Assembly (NCBI GenBank): GCA_938073895.1 | Contig: CALJFB010000005.1 | Span: forward strand, 34,223-98,222 | DNA length: 64,000 bases | Source of the DNA: an uncultured Flavobacteriaceae bacterium | GTDB lineage: Bacteria; Bacteroidota; Bacteroidia; Flavobacteriales; Flavobacteriaceae | Reading direction: 5' to 3' | Shown: positions 17,484-27,360 of the stretch, piece by piece | Layout: every line of letters begins with the position of its first letter | Numbering within the stretch: position 1 is the stretch's first letter | The notes under the pieces: generated by a model | Told to the model about the DNA's origin: nothing | The model's database searches: none | The model's input: the letters and a program-made list of their open reading frames with translations, nothing else | Position numbers and translations under genes: made by a program

Positions 17484-18656
17484 TTAATTAACTTGTTTTT
17501 TAACAAACCAAAAAACAAAAGTACTTCTAATTAATAGTGCAATTACTATAGGTAATAAAGTAGGAGCAAATCTTTGTACGCCAACTATCCAATGCATGCA
17601 AGTTAGTACAAGCATTAAAATTAAAAACATATAGTATTTACTAACTATAATACTAGGTTTTCTTTTTAGCATTGCTTTTAAAAGTAGTAGGTTGAAAGGA
17701 AAAGCCCAAAGTAAATTATAGTTGTATGCAGTCATAGTGTGATCTGTTGCAAACCATAATAGTAGTAGTAAAACTCCAATTAAGCCTGTAAAAGTTAAAA
17801 TAGCAATATCTAAATAACGGCTTCTAATATTTAATTTATAATCTTTAACTGTTCTATATATAATTAATAAGGCTAGAAGTAAACAAATTACTAATGGACT
17901 ACAAATTAATAATATTAGTGTGTTTTTTGTTTTAGGTTTAGCTTCAAAAATAACTTTACTATTTTTTACTAATGGTTTGTTATTTAGACTTGCAACTTCA
18001 AAAAAACTAAATACATTTTTTGGCAAAAACATATGTTCTTTTTCTGTAGCTAATTGGTCTATTTTAGAGCCAAGTGCCAAATCAATTCCAAAACTTCCCC
18101 AAGAATTCCTGTTTAATTCGTCTTGTATTAGTGTTCTAAATGTTTTTGGAGTGTAATTTTTTGGTGTACTATATTTAATCGTATTATTTAAAATATTATT
18201 TGTTACAGCAGGAATTCTAGTAGCGCAATTATCATAAAAAAAATCGTATAAATAGGCTCTGTTTTCTGGTTTGTAATTATTTAAAATATACTTGTAATAT
18301 GTGTTTTTTTCTTGAGTGTTTAGATCTAAAACTTGTTCTTTTATGCTGCGGTTGTAGTACCTGTATGTGTTTTCAAACTGTCTATATTCATTTTTGCTCA
18401 TTAAGTAATTTAGCTTTCCTTGAACAAATTTGGTGTAGAAATTTGGTGTATCAAAGTCATAAAGTCCGTAACCGTAAACAATATCTTCTTTACCGTTTTT
18501 TATTCTAATGGCAGAATGTCCAAAACTATCGTTTAAGTTTGTTCCAGGACCTATTGTAAGAATACTTATCTCTGCCGATTCTAATAAAACCGATTGCCCA
18601 AAAGATTGTAATGAGATAAGAAAGATTGCTAAAAAGTAAAGTTTTTTTAAGTACAT
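17484..18656 (-). CDS. DUF4105 (Lnb N-terminal-type) membrane protein
   Basis: 390 residues: signal peptide (~1-20, ending SFGQS), a periplasmic domain with LTIGPGTNLNDSFGHSAIRI and YDFFYDNCATRIP, then several C-terminal transmembrane helices (~245-385). DUF4105 corresponds to the periplasmic papain-like domain of Lnb, which has conserved His and Cys. Here H47 lies within FGHSAIRI and the Cys within DNCATR, so the catalytic dyad appears intact. Lnb-type enzymes transfer acyl chains on lipoproteins; whether this paralogue does so is inference. It starts 1 base after the PorV/PorQ gene ends, forming an operon. Confidence 0.85.
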   Translation of the reverse strand: MYLKKLYFLAIFLISLQSFGQSVLLESAEISILTIGPGTNLNDSFGHSAIRIKNGKEDIVYGYGLYDFDTPNFYTKFVQGKLNYLMSKNEYRQFENTYRYYNRSIKEQVLDLNTQEKNTYYKYILNNYKPENRAYLYDFFYDNCATRIPAVTNNILNNTIKYSTPKNYTPKTFRTLIQDELNRNSWGSFGIDLALGSKIDQLATEKEHMFLPKNVFSFFEVASLNNKPLVKNSKVIFEAKPKTKNTLILLICSPLVICLLLALLIIYRTVKDYKLNIRSRYLDIAILTFTGLIGVLLLLLWFATDHTMTAYNYNLLWAFPFNLLLLKAMLKRKPSIIVSKYYMFLILMLVLTCMHWIVGVQRFAPTLLPIVIALLIRSTFVFWFVKKQVN

Positions 18657-18657
18657 A

Positions 18658-19731
18658 TTATCTAAATAAGCTAAAGTCTAATTTTAAAGAAAACACATTA
18701 GAATAAAGTGCTACACTTTGGTCTCCAATATCTGTAAAGGCATAATCTACATGTACGCCTTTGTATTTAAAACCTAAACCTAGGCTTGGTTGAAAAGATG
18801 TAGTTTCAGAATTGTCAAACTCTAGTTCACGCTGAAAATTACCAACGCCTGTTCTAAGATAAATCATGTCTAAGTAACCAAATTCAAAACCTAAAGCAGG
18901 ACTTATACTTACGCTTTTAGTAGAGAAAATATCGTTTGTTTGCGCAAAACGCATATTTAAATCAAATTCGCCTTCTAGAGAATAGTCGTGTCTAAAAATA
19001 AATTTCTTACTCATTCCAATTTGTAATTTAGGAATGGTAATTTCTGTTGTTTCGGGTAATTCTTGGTTTTGTCCTTCTACAGCATCTTTAATTCTGGCAA
19101 AAGCTTCTTCATCAAAAGACCAATTATTATAAGTTGTTGTAATATCTCTAGCCATTACACCAAACTTCCAGTTGTTTTTACTTTCAAACTGAAGTGCAGC
19201 ATCTAAACCAAAACCCCAAGAAGCACCAAAGTCTCCAATTATACGTCTAATTACTTTGGCGTTTACACCATAATATAATCCTTCTATAGGTAAATGTCTT
19301 GCATAAGAAAAGGTTAGTCCGTAATCTGCTGTAGAGAATAGTTTAATCCTATCAAAATTTACATTTCCTTGGTCATCAATTAATTCTGTAGTGTCTAAAA
19401 TATCATCTACTGCAAAACGAATTAAACTAATACCAATGGCACTTTTTCCGTCGTCTAAAGGCATTGCAAAAGCAGCATAATCGTAATTAGCAATATTTGC
19501 AAAGTAGCTAGAGTGCATTAATGCAATCTGTTTGTCTTCTAATTTTGCTAAACCAGCAGGATTCCAATAACCAGAATTTACATCCATAGTTTTGGCAACA
19601 ACTGCGTTACTCATTCCTAAAGCAGCTGCATCTACACCAATATTTAAAAATTCGTTAGAATATTTACGGACAGATTGTGCGTTTACCGATAGGCTTATAA
19701 TGGTTAATAAAATGACTAGTTTAAGTTTCAA
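18658..19731 (-). CDS. PorV/PorQ family outer-membrane protein
   Basis: 357 residues with an N-terminal signal peptide (cleavage after VNAQ), then GVDAAALGMSNAVVAKTMDVNSGYWNPAGLA, the hallmark N-terminus of the UPF0164/PorV-PorQ family, and alternating beta strands ending in DFSLF. PorV members shuttle type IX secretion substrates to the sortase PorU. This one is a generic paralogue, not clearly PorV itself. The start codon is TTG at 19731. It is preferred because it precedes a perfect signal peptide and no ATG is available upstream. Confidence 0.88.
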   Translation of the reverse strand: MKLKLVILLTIISLSVNAQSVRKYSNEFLNIGVDAAALGMSNAVVAKTMDVNSGYWNPAGLAKLEDKQIALMHSSYFANIANYDYAAFAMPLDDGKSAIGISLIRFAVDDILDTTELIDDQGNVNFDRIKLFSTADYGLTFSYARHLPIEGLYYGVNAKVIRRIIGDFGASWGFGLDAALQFESKNNWKFGVMARDITTTYNNWSFDEEAFARIKDAVEGQNQELPETTEITIPKLQIGMSKKFIFRHDYSLEGEFDLNMRFAQTNDIFSTKSVSISPALGFEFGYLDMIYLRTGVGNFQRELEFDNSETTSFQPSLGLGFKYKGVHVDYAFTDIGDQSVALYSNVFSLKLDFSLFR

Positions 19732-19854
19732 TTACAGTTTTTTTACAAAGATGATACATTTTTTCAATATAATAAACTTCTAAATTCACACTATATTGTA
19801 TTATGTTTGTTTTAGACGTAAATAGTTTGCTATTTTTACAAAAAAGAACTGAAA

Positions 19855-20604
19855 ATGGAGATTAAAAAACATATTCCTAATTTTATTACCTTATTAAATT
19901 TATTCTGCGGATGTATTGCTGTGCTTTTTGCAGTAAATAATAGTTTTGTTTTAGCTGCTTTTTTTGTGTTTTTAGGGATATTTTTTGATTTTTTTGATGG
20001 TTTTTTTGCTAGAAAACTAAATGTATCTTCAGAGATTGGGTTGCAATTAGACTCTTTAGCCGATATGGTTACAAGCGGATTAGTGCCAGGAATTATAATG
20101 TTTAAGCTAATTGGTTTGTCCATAGATTCGCCAACTTTTAACGAAACAGCAACAGAATGGAACGATATGTTTCATTTTACAGGATTTAAAGCATCATTAC
20201 TGCCGCTTATTGGGTTATTTGTAACCTGTGCATCTGCTTACAGATTGGCAAAATTTAATGTAGATATAGAGCAACAAGACTTTTTTAAAGGTTTACCAAC
20301 GCCAGCAAATACACTTTTAATTATGTCTTTGCCGCTAATTATGGCATTTCAAAATAACGATTTAATTAATTCTATTATTTTAAATAAATGGTTTTTAATA
20401 AGTTTAACGTTGTTTAGCTGTTATATTTTAAATTCTGATATAAAGTTATTCGCATTAAAATTTAAAGACTATAGTTTTAAAAACAATGTAATACGTTACA
20501 TTTTTCTAATATTGTGTGTTGTATTGTTAATTGTGTTACATTTTGCGGCAATACCTTTAATTATTGTGCTTTACATTTTGTTATCAATTATATCTAAAGA
20601 TTAA
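19855..20604 (+). CDS. pssA: CDP-diacylglycerol-serine O-phosphatidyltransferase
   Basis: 249 residues, a polytopic membrane enzyme that makes phosphatidylserine, the precursor of phosphatidylethanolamine. The CDP-alcohol phosphotransferase motif DGx2ARx8Gx3Dx3D is complete (DGFFARKL, then G, D and D at the expected spacing, about residues 46-68). The N-terminus IPNFITLLNLFCGCIAVLFA is characteristic of PssA. About eight hydrophobic segments follow. The next gene starts 21 bases downstream and may be co-transcribed. Confidence 0.93.
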   Translation: MEIKKHIPNFITLLNLFCGCIAVLFAVNNSFVLAAFFVFLGIFFDFFDGFFARKLNVSSEIGLQLDSLADMVTSGLVPGIIMFKLIGLSIDSPTFNETATEWNDMFHFTGFKASLLPLIGLFVTCASAYRLAKFNVDIEQQDFFKGLPTPANTLLIMSLPLIMAFQNNDLINSIILNKWFLISLTLFSCYILNSDIKLFALKFKDYSFKNNVIRYIFLILCVVLLIVLHFAAIPLIIVLYILLSIISKD

Positions 20605-20625
20605 ATTAAATAAAAAGTTTAAAAT

Positions 20626-21492
20626 ATGGCTTCAGGATTTTTTGCTTTATTAGATGATATTGCAGTATTAATGGACGATGTTTTGGTAATGAGTAAAATT
20701 ACCACCAAAAAAACGGCTGGTATTCTAGGCGACGATTTGGCTGTTAATGCAGAGAAAGCATCAGGTTTTGTATCTTCTAGAGAACTTCCTGTATTATGGG
20801 CTATTACTAAAGGTTCTTTTTTAAACAAAATTATTATTTTACCTATTGCGTTTTTATTAAGTGCTTTTTTACCTTGGGCTGTAACTTTAATCCTGGTTTT
20901 AGGTGGCGTATATTTAGCTTTTGAAGGTGCCGAAAAAATATACGAATTTTTTGTGCCTCATAATTCAATAGCTAAAAAAGATCTTGTAGCATTATCTCCT
21001 GAAGAAACTTTAGAGTTTGAAAAAACAAAAGTTAAATCTGCTATTTTAACTGATTTTATCTTGTCTGTAGAAATTGTAATTATTGCTTTAGGAACCGTTT
21101 TAGATAAGCCTTTAATATTTCAAATAATGGTAGTTTCTATAGTTGCAATAATTGCAACTGTTGGTGTTTATGGAATTGTAGCTTTAATTGTAAGAATGGA
21201 CGATTTTGGTTTTGCTTTAATTAAGTTAAATAAAAAAGGTAAAGGTGTTTTATATTATATAGGTCAATTTTTTGTTCAGGCTTTGCCTAAGTTAGTAAAA
21301 GCATTATCTGTTATTGGAACTTTAGCTTTAATTTTAGTTGCTGGCGGAATTTTTAAACATAATATCGATAAAATTCATCATTTATTTATTAATTGGCCAT
21401 CATTATTAAGCGATTTTGCAGCAGGATTAGCTGTTGGTTTTAGTGCGCTTGTTGTTTTTAAGGCCATTAAAAACTTATTATTTAAGAAGTAA
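20626..21492 (+). CDS. DUF808 family inner-membrane protein (YedI-like)
   Basis: 288 residues with about six membrane helices. The N-terminus MASGFFALLDDIAVLMDDV, GILGDDLAVNAEKASGF, ELPVLWAITKGSF and RMDDFGFALIK match the DUF808/YedI family, which is of unknown function. It follows pssA by 21 bases. Confidence 0.9.
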   Translation: MASGFFALLDDIAVLMDDVLVMSKITTKKTAGILGDDLAVNAEKASGFVSSRELPVLWAITKGSFLNKIIILPIAFLLSAFLPWAVTLILVLGGVYLAFEGAEKIYEFFVPHNSIAKKDLVALSPEETLEFEKTKVKSAILTDFILSVEIVIIALGTVLDKPLIFQIMVVSIVAIIATVGVYGIVALIVRMDDFGFALIKLNKKGKGVLYYIGQFFVQALPKLVKALSVIGTLALILVAGGIFKHNIDKIHHLFINWPSLLSDFAAGLAVGFSALVVFKAIKNLLFKK

Positions 21493-21708
21493 GTTTGTTT
21501 TAAGTAATAAAACAATTTATTACTAAAGCATTAAATCGCTATAAATTATAAAGTTTCTTTCTCAGTCTATTATAACTCCAAGTTAACTCATCTATTAAAG
21601 TGAGTTTTTAAGTTTACACATGTTTATTCCAAGCTAAATCTTTTTTATTTTATTAAATAAAGTTTTGTAGAAAATTATTTCGGTTAACCAAAGGTTTTAT
21701 AAACAAAT

Positions 21709-21746
21709 AAAAAGCGCCATTAAACAAGTGGTTAATGGCGCTTTTT
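21709..21746 (-). terminator. Intrinsic terminator of glutamine synthetase II
   Basis: aaaaagcgccattaa (21709-21723) / ttaatggcgcttttt (21732-21746), 8-nt loop, T runs on both strands; it lies 3' of the minus-strand gene. Confidence 0.88.
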
Positions 21747-21773
21747 TTTATTTATATAATAACTAAAAGTATG

Positions 21774-22793
21774 TTAGTCAATATTAGCAGATTTTACTGT
21801 TTTAACAATTCTAGCTGCAACTTTATATGGATCTGCGTTAGAAGCAGGTCTTCTATCTTCTAGCCAACCTTTCCAGTCTTTTTCAACGGTAATAATTGGA
21901 ATTCTAATAGACGCACCACGATCAGAAATTCCATAACTAAAGTCGTTAATAGAAGCAGTTTCGTGATCTCCAGTTAAACGTTGTTCGTTAAATTCTCCGT
22001 AAACAGCAATATGTTCTTTTACTACAGGTCTAAATGCTTCACAAATTTTCTCGTAAGTTTCACGGGAACCACAAGTTCTTAGAGTTGTGTTAGAGAAGTT
22101 AGCGTGCATTCCAGAACCATTCCAGTCTAAGTCTTTACCTAATGGTTTTGGATGGTATTCTATATAGTAACCATAGCTTTCTGTTAAGCGATCTAATAAA
22201 TAACGAGAAACCCAGATTTCGTCTCCAGCAATTTTAGCGCCTTGTGCAAATAATTGGTATTCCCATTGTCCAGATGCAACTTCTTGGTTAATTCCTTCAA
22301 AGTTTAATCCAGCATCAATACATAAATCAGCATGTTCTTCAACAATATTTCTACCATGCGTATGTCTTCCACCAACAGAGCAGTAATACATTCCTTGTGG
22401 AGCAGGATATCCACCAACAGGGAAACCTAATGGTAATTCTGTAGCTCTATCCATAATAAAGTATTCTTGCTCAAAACCAAACCAGAAATCGTTGTCATCA
22501 TCGTCAATTCCAGCTCTTCCGTTAGATGTATGTGGTGTTCCATCAGCATTTAAAACTTCAGTCATTACCAAAAAAGCATCTCTACGTGCAGGATCTGGAT
22601 AAATAGCAACAGGTTTTAGTAAACAGTCCGAATTATCTCCAATAGCTTGACGTGTAGAACTTCCATCAAAAGACCACATTGGGCAATCTTCTAAAGTTCC
22701 GTTAAAGTCGTTAACAACTTTAGTTTTGCTTCTCATATTCTGTGTCGGTTTATAACCATCTAGCCAGATATACTCTAATTTTGTTTTAGCCAT
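21774..22793 (-). CDS. Glutamine synthetase, type II (eukaryote-like)
   Basis: 339 residues. It makes glutamine from glutamate and ammonia with ATP. Family II signatures are YIWLDGY at the start, WSFDGSSTRQA, LKPVAIYPDPARRD, FGFEQEYFIMD, GRHTHGR, DWNGSGMHANFS and YGISDRGASIRIP. The length and motifs are those of GSII, and the adenylylation Tyr of type I is absent. It is divergent from GSIII (22972-25158), with 178 bp between them containing TAGGGT half-sites. Confidence 0.96.
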   Translation of the reverse strand: MAKTKLEYIWLDGYKPTQNMRSKTKVVNDFNGTLEDCPMWSFDGSSTRQAIGDNSDCLLKPVAIYPDPARRDAFLVMTEVLNADGTPHTSNGRAGIDDDDNDFWFGFEQEYFIMDRATELPLGFPVGGYPAPQGMYYCSVGGRHTHGRNIVEEHADLCIDAGLNFEGINQEVASGQWEYQLFAQGAKIAGDEIWVSRYLLDRLTESYGYYIEYHPKPLGKDLDWNGSGMHANFSNTTLRTCGSRETYEKICEAFRPVVKEHIAVYGEFNEQRLTGDHETASINDFSYGISDRGASIRIPIITVEKDWKGWLEDRRPASNADPYKVAARIVKTVKSANID

Positions 22794-22825
22794 AATACTT
22801 TATGTATTTATATTTAAATTCTCTG

Positions 22826-22866
22826 CAAAGATATATTAAATTGAATGACCCTAAAAAAAATAGGGT
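22826..22866 (-). promoter_or_regulatory. -7 element and ACCCTA-N7-TAGGGT operator between the divergent glutamine synthetases
   Basis: Minus-strand TATCTTTG (22833-22826) fits TAnnTTTG for the GSII gene. An inverted repeat ACCCTA (22848-22853) / TAGGGT (22861-22866) sits where the -33 region should be, and no -33 TTG is visible. A further TAGGGT half-site lies at 22914-22919 towards GSIII. Confidence 0.55.
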
Positions 22867-22946
22867 ATTTTTTGTGTTGAATTGTAAGAATATGTATTTA
22901 CCTCTATAAAAATTAGGGTTAATTTATTTTTAATGATTAATTTAGG

Positions 22947-22954
22947 TATTTTTG
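22947..22954 (+). promoter_or_regulatory. -7 element of glutamine synthetase III
   Basis: TATTTTTG ends 17 bases upstream of the ATG, implying a very short leader. No -33 TTG is seen; the TAGGGT half-site at 22914 lies 28 bases upstream. Confidence 0.45.
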
Positions 22955-22971
22955 GTTAAAATTTTTGGGGT

Positions 22972-25158
22972 ATGACTAATTTTAGATTCAATGCAGTAGA
23001 AACTGTTTTAAAACGAAAAGCTATAAAAGTGAAATCGTTAAAAAAGCGGTCGGAACATTTTGGTAAAAAAGTATTTAACTTTAATACCATGCGCCAGTAT
23101 GTTACAGCAAATGCAGTAGATCAAGTTTTAGATGCGGTTAAAAGCAGAAAAAAAATAAAAGAAAGCACTGCAGATTTAATAGCTTTAGGAATGAAAGAAT
23201 GGGCTATATCTAAAGGTGTAACACATTACACGCATTGGTTTCAGTCTTTAACAGGTGCAACTGCCGAAAAACACGATGCATTTCTTCAGATTTTAGATAA
23301 TGGTTTAGCTATAGAGCAATTTGAAGGCATACAATTAATACAGCAAGAACCCGAAGCGTCTAGTTTTCCAAGTGGTAGCGTAAGAGATGCTTTTGAGGCT
23401 AGAGGTTATTCGGCTTGGGATCCATCTTCTCCAGCATTTATATATGGAACTACATTGTGTATTCCAACAATTTTTGTGTCTTATACAGGCGAAGCTTTAG
23501 ACCATAAAACACCTTTGTTGCGTGCTATACATAGCGTAGATGATGCATCTGTGGCAGTTTGTAAATATTTTGATAAAAATGTTAAACGTGTTGAAGCGTC
23601 TTTGGGTTGGGAACAGGAATTTTATTTAATAGATCGTGCTTTGGTAAACGCCAGACCAGATTTATTATTAACAGGACGAACTTTAGTGGGGCAATCTGCT
23701 GCAAAAGGTCATCAGATTAACGATAATTATTTTGGAACTATTCCAAACCGAGTGATGTCTTTCCTTAGAGATTTAGAAGACCAATGTATAGCGCTTGGTA
23801 TTCCTGTAAAAACAAGACATAATGAAGCAGCGCCAAATCAGTTTGAATTGGCACCAATTTTTGAAGAAGCAAATTTATCTGTAGATCATAATTCTTTAGT
23901 TATGGATGTTATGGATAAAGTTGCCGAACGTCATTTTTTTAAAGTTTTATTTCACGAAAAGCCTTTCGATCATTTAAATGGTTCTGGTAAGCATAACAAC
24001 TGGAGTTTATCTACAGATACTGGCATAAATTTATTGCGACCTGGAAAAACACCAATGGGAAATCTTCAGTTTTTAGCATTTTTTATAAATACAATTAAAG
24101 CAGTAAAAGATTACGAGTCGCTTTTGCGTGCATCAATAGCATCTGCAAGTAACGATTTAAGATTAGGAACTAATGATGCGCCACCAAATATAATGTCGGT
24201 TTTTATAGGCCAAAAATTAACAAAAGTGCTTCAGCAGTTAGAGAAAGTTACCAAAGGGAAATTGTCTCCCGAAGAGAAAACCGATTTAAAATTAAATGTT
24301 ATTGGTAAAATTCCTGAGATTCTATTGGATAATACAGATAGAAACAGGACATCGCCTTTTGCTTTCACAGGAAATAAATTCGAATTTAGAGCTGTAGGAT
24401 CAAAAGCAAGTTGCGCTAATCCAATGACGGTTTTAAACACTATTGTGGCTAAACAATTAATAGATTTTAAAGTTGAGGTAGATAGCTTAATAAATAAGCA
24501 AGACCTGCCAAAAGACGATGCTATATTTAATGTATTAAGAGATTATATTAAATCCTGTAAGCCTATATTATATGATGGCAATAATTATTCTGAAACTTGG
24601 GCAAAAGAAGCTAAAAGGCGTGGCTTAAGTTATTCTACAAATACGCCAGAAGCTTTAAAAGCTGTTTTATTACCAAAACACGTTGCTCTGTTTCAGGACT
24701 TAAATGTAATGACAGCTCAAGAAATAAAAGCACGATTAGAGATAGATTTGGAAGATTATGTTAAAAGACTTCAAATAGAAGGACGCGTTTTGTCTGAATT
24801 GGTTTTAAATCATATTATTCCATCAAGTGTGGCATATCAAAATATATTATTAAAAAACGTAAAACAAATGCAATCCGTTTTTCCAGAAGATTATAAGTTA
24901 CATGCTAAGTCTCAAATAGATTTAATAGCATCAATTTCTAAACATTTACGTGTTGTTAAAACCGAAATGGATATTATGGTGCAAGCCAGAAAAAAGGCTA
25001 ATGTGGTAGATAATCTTCAAAATAAAGCAATTATGTATTGTAATTCTGTAAGAGCACGTTTTGAAGATATTAGATATCATTCTGATAAATTAGAATTAAT
25101 TGTAGAAGATAAGCTATGGACCATACCAAAATATCGAGAGTTATTATATACTAAATAA
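22972..25158 (+). CDS. glnN: Glutamine synthetase, type III
   Basis: 728 residues, the usual GSIII size. GSIII forms double hexamers and is characteristic of Bacteroidota and cyanobacteria. Visible signatures: FPSGSVRDAFEARGYSAWDP in the N-terminal GSIII region, ASLGWEQEFYLIDR, KTRHNEAAPNQFELAPIFEEAN, NGSGKHNNWS, SNDLRLGTNDAPP, RNRTSPFAFTGNKFEFRAVGS, and a C-terminal helical extension. A separate type II enzyme lies divergently, so the organism carries two unrelated-family synthetases controlled from one region. Confidence 0.97.
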   Translation: MTNFRFNAVETVLKRKAIKVKSLKKRSEHFGKKVFNFNTMRQYVTANAVDQVLDAVKSRKKIKESTADLIALGMKEWAISKGVTHYTHWFQSLTGATAEKHDAFLQILDNGLAIEQFEGIQLIQQEPEASSFPSGSVRDAFEARGYSAWDPSSPAFIYGTTLCIPTIFVSYTGEALDHKTPLLRAIHSVDDASVAVCKYFDKNVKRVEASLGWEQEFYLIDRALVNARPDLLLTGRTLVGQSAAKGHQINDNYFGTIPNRVMSFLRDLEDQCIALGIPVKTRHNEAAPNQFELAPIFEEANLSVDHNSLVMDVMDKVAERHFFKVLFHEKPFDHLNGSGKHNNWSLSTDTGINLLRPGKTPMGNLQFLAFFINTIKAVKDYESLLRASIASASNDLRLGTNDAPPNIMSVFIGQKLTKVLQQLEKVTKGKLSPEEKTDLKLNVIGKIPEILLDNTDRNRTSPFAFTGNKFEFRAVGSKASCANPMTVLNTIVAKQLIDFKVEVDSLINKQDLPKDDAIFNVLRDYIKSCKPILYDGNNYSETWAKEAKRRGLSYSTNTPEALKAVLLPKHVALFQDLNVMTAQEIKARLEIDLEDYVKRLQIEGRVLSELVLNHIIPSSVAYQNILLKNVKQMQSVFPEDYKLHAKSQIDLIASISKHLRVVKTEMDIMVQARKKANVVDNLQNKAIMYCNSVRARFEDIRYHSDKLELIVEDKLWTIPKYRELLYTK

Positions 25159-25183
25159 ATGCTTCAATTTTAAATAGAATAAA

Positions 25184-25191
25184 TATATTTG
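25184..25191 (+). promoter_or_regulatory. -7 promoter element of purM
   Basis: TATATTTG, a perfect TAnnTTTG, ends 20 bases upstream of the ATG at 25211. No clear -33 element. Confidence 0.5.
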
Positions 25192-25210
25192 CATCATAAA
25201 ATCAATTGTT

Positions 25211-26389
25211 ATGAGTCAAGAAATTAGTAAACGATATGCGCAACGTGGTGTTTCAGCTTCAAAAGAAGATGTGCATAATGCTATAAAAAACATAGACAAA
25301 GGTCTGTTTCCAAAGGCATTTTGTAAAATCGTACCTGATTACTTAACTAACAACGAAGATTATTGTTTAATAATGCATGCAGATGGCGCAGGAACAAAAT
25401 CGTCTTTAGCCTACATGTACTGGAAAGAAACTGGAGATTTATCGGTTTGGAAAGGTATTGCTCAAGATGCTTTAATAATGAATATAGACGATTTGTTATG
25501 TGTTGGTGCAACAGATAATATTATGTTATCTTCTACAATTGGAAGAAATAAAAGTGTAATTACAGGTGAAGTGCTTTCTGCCATTATTAACGGAACAGAA
25601 GAGTTAATTAAAGATTTAAAAGGTTTTGGAGTAACTATTCATTCTACAGGTGGCGAAACCGCCGATGTAGGAGATTTAGTACGAACTATTATTGTAGACT
25701 CTACTGTTACAGCACGTATGAAACGTTCTGATGTTATAGATAATGCAAACATTAAACCAGGCGATGTAATTGTTGGTTTAGAAAGTTTTGGACAAGCAAA
25801 TTACGAAACATCTTACAATGGTGGTATGGGTTCTAATGGATTAACGTCTGCTAGACACGATGTTTTTGATAAGTATTTAGCAACAAAATATCCAGAAAGT
25901 TTTGATGCTGCAGTGCCAGAAGATTTAGTGTATTCTGGAAAAGTAAAATTAACAGATGCAGTTGTAGATTCTCCAATAGATGCAGGTTTATTAGTGTTAT
26001 CTCCAACACGAACTTATGCGCCAATTATAAAAGAAATTTTATCTAAATTTAAAAGTAATGTGGTTCACGGAATGGTACATTGTTCTGGTGGCGCACAAAC
26101 TAAAATACTTCACTTTATAGATAATTTACATATTGTAAAAGATAATATGTTTAATGTACCGCCATTATTTAAATTAATACAGGAGCAATCTAAAACAGAT
26201 TGGAAAGAAATGTATCAAGTATTTAACTGTGGACATAGAATGGAATTATATGTGTCTCCAGAAGTTGCGCAAGATATTATTGCAATTTCTAAATCGTATA
26301 ATGTAAATGCTCAAATTATTGGTAGAGTAGAAGCGTCAGAAAGTAAAAAACTTACAATAGAGAGCGAATTTGGAACGTTTAACTACTAA
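25211..26389 (+). CDS. purM: Phosphoribosylformylglycinamidine cyclo-ligase (AIR synthase)
   Basis: 392 residues. The enzyme closes the imidazole ring in purine synthesis. Motifs: YAQRGVSASKEDV, HADGAGTKSSLAYMYW (the substrate/ATP glycine region), IAQDALIMNIDDLLCVGA, STGGETADVGD, ESFGQANYETSYNGGMGSNG and VHGMVHCSGGAQTKILHF. It is longer than the 345-residue E. coli PurM, which is usual for the Bacteroidota form, sometimes named AIR-synthase-related. A DUF3078 gene follows after 20 bases. Confidence 0.88.
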   Translation: MSQEISKRYAQRGVSASKEDVHNAIKNIDKGLFPKAFCKIVPDYLTNNEDYCLIMHADGAGTKSSLAYMYWKETGDLSVWKGIAQDALIMNIDDLLCVGATDNIMLSSTIGRNKSVITGEVLSAIINGTEELIKDLKGFGVTIHSTGGETADVGDLVRTIIVDSTVTARMKRSDVIDNANIKPGDVIVGLESFGQANYETSYNGGMGSNGLTSARHDVFDKYLATKYPESFDAAVPEDLVYSGKVKLTDAVVDSPIDAGLLVLSPTRTYAPIIKEILSKFKSNVVHGMVHCSGGAQTKILHFIDNLHIVKDNMFNVPPLFKLIQEQSKTDWKEMYQVFNCGHRMELYVSPEVAQDIIAISKSYNVNAQIIGRVEASESKKLTIESEFGTFNY

Positions 26390-26409
26390 CTTTAAATATT
26401 AGTTGTGTT

Positions 26410-27360
26410 ATGAAATTGTTTGTTAAATTATTTTGTTTCTTATTTTGTGTAATATCTTATGGGCAAAGTGGTCAAATAATAACCAGTAAACCAATTGCAG
26501 ATTCATTAAAAACCTGGCAATTTAAAAATAAAGCAGGCATAGATTTAAGCGAGGTTACTTTTGTAAATTGGAATGCTGGTGGATCTAATTCAATATCTGC
26601 TTTATCTAGTTTATTATCTACATTAGTGTACAAAAAAGAACGTTTAACATGGGTTAATCGCGGTGTTTTTAGGCTTGGAGGAAACAAACAAGAATCTCAG
26701 CGAATTAGAAAAACAGACGATGCCTTAGAATTAACATCTAATATAGGTTACCAAAAAGATAGCTTATCTAATTGGTATTATTCTGGTAGATTTAATTTAA
26801 AAACGCAATTGCTTCACGGTTTTAGTTATCCAGATAGAGAAAACCCTATTTCTAAGTTTTTTGCGCCAGGTTATATTTTTCTTGGAATTGGTGCAGAATA
26901 TGGTAAAAGAATAGAAGAATGGTCTGTTTATGTATCGCCTTTAACCTATAAAGGAACTATGGTTTTAGATAGAGAATTAGCAAATTCTGGTGCATTTGGT
27001 GTAGAACCAGCAGTTTACGATGTTGATGGGAATTTAATTAAAAAAGGAAAACGAAATAGATCAGAATTAGGACTTTATTTTATAGCCACTTATCAAGCAA
27101 ATTTATTTGAAAATATTAACATTAGAAGTCAGACAGAATTGTATTCGGATTATGTTAATAGTTTTGGAAATATTGATGTAAATTGGGAGATTTTATTTGA
27201 TTTTAAAGTTAACGATTTTGTTAGAGCAGCATTAGGTTCTCACTTAATTTACGATGATGATGTAGATGCTTTTGAAGAAATAAATGGTAAGCAAATTAAC
27301 AAAGGTCCAAAAGTACAATGGAAACAAATTCTTGGCGTTGGTGTTACCATGGATTTTTAG
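26410..27360 (+). CDS. DUF3078 family exported beta-barrel protein
   Basis: 316 residues with a signal peptide (~1-18, ends SYGQSGQ) and outer-membrane-like beta-strand content. Motifs FVNWNAGGSNSISALS and QLLHGFSYPD, together with a C-terminal GVGVTMDF ending in Phe, are typical of DUF3078. Function unknown. It ends 4 bases inside the convergent ABC ATPase gene. Confidence 0.85.
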   Translation: MKLFVKLFCFLFCVISYGQSGQIITSKPIADSLKTWQFKNKAGIDLSEVTFVNWNAGGSNSISALSSLLSTLVYKKERLTWVNRGVFRLGGNKQESQRIRKTDDALELTSNIGYQKDSLSNWYYSGRFNLKTQLLHGFSYPDRENPISKFFAPGYIFLGIGAEYGKRIEEWSVYVSPLTYKGTMVLDRELANSGAFGVEPAVYDVDGNLIKKGKRNRSELGLYFIATYQANLFENINIRSQTELYSDYVNSFGNIDVNWEILFDFKVNDFVRAALGSHLIYDDDVDAFEEINGKQINKGPKVQWKQILGVGVTMDF

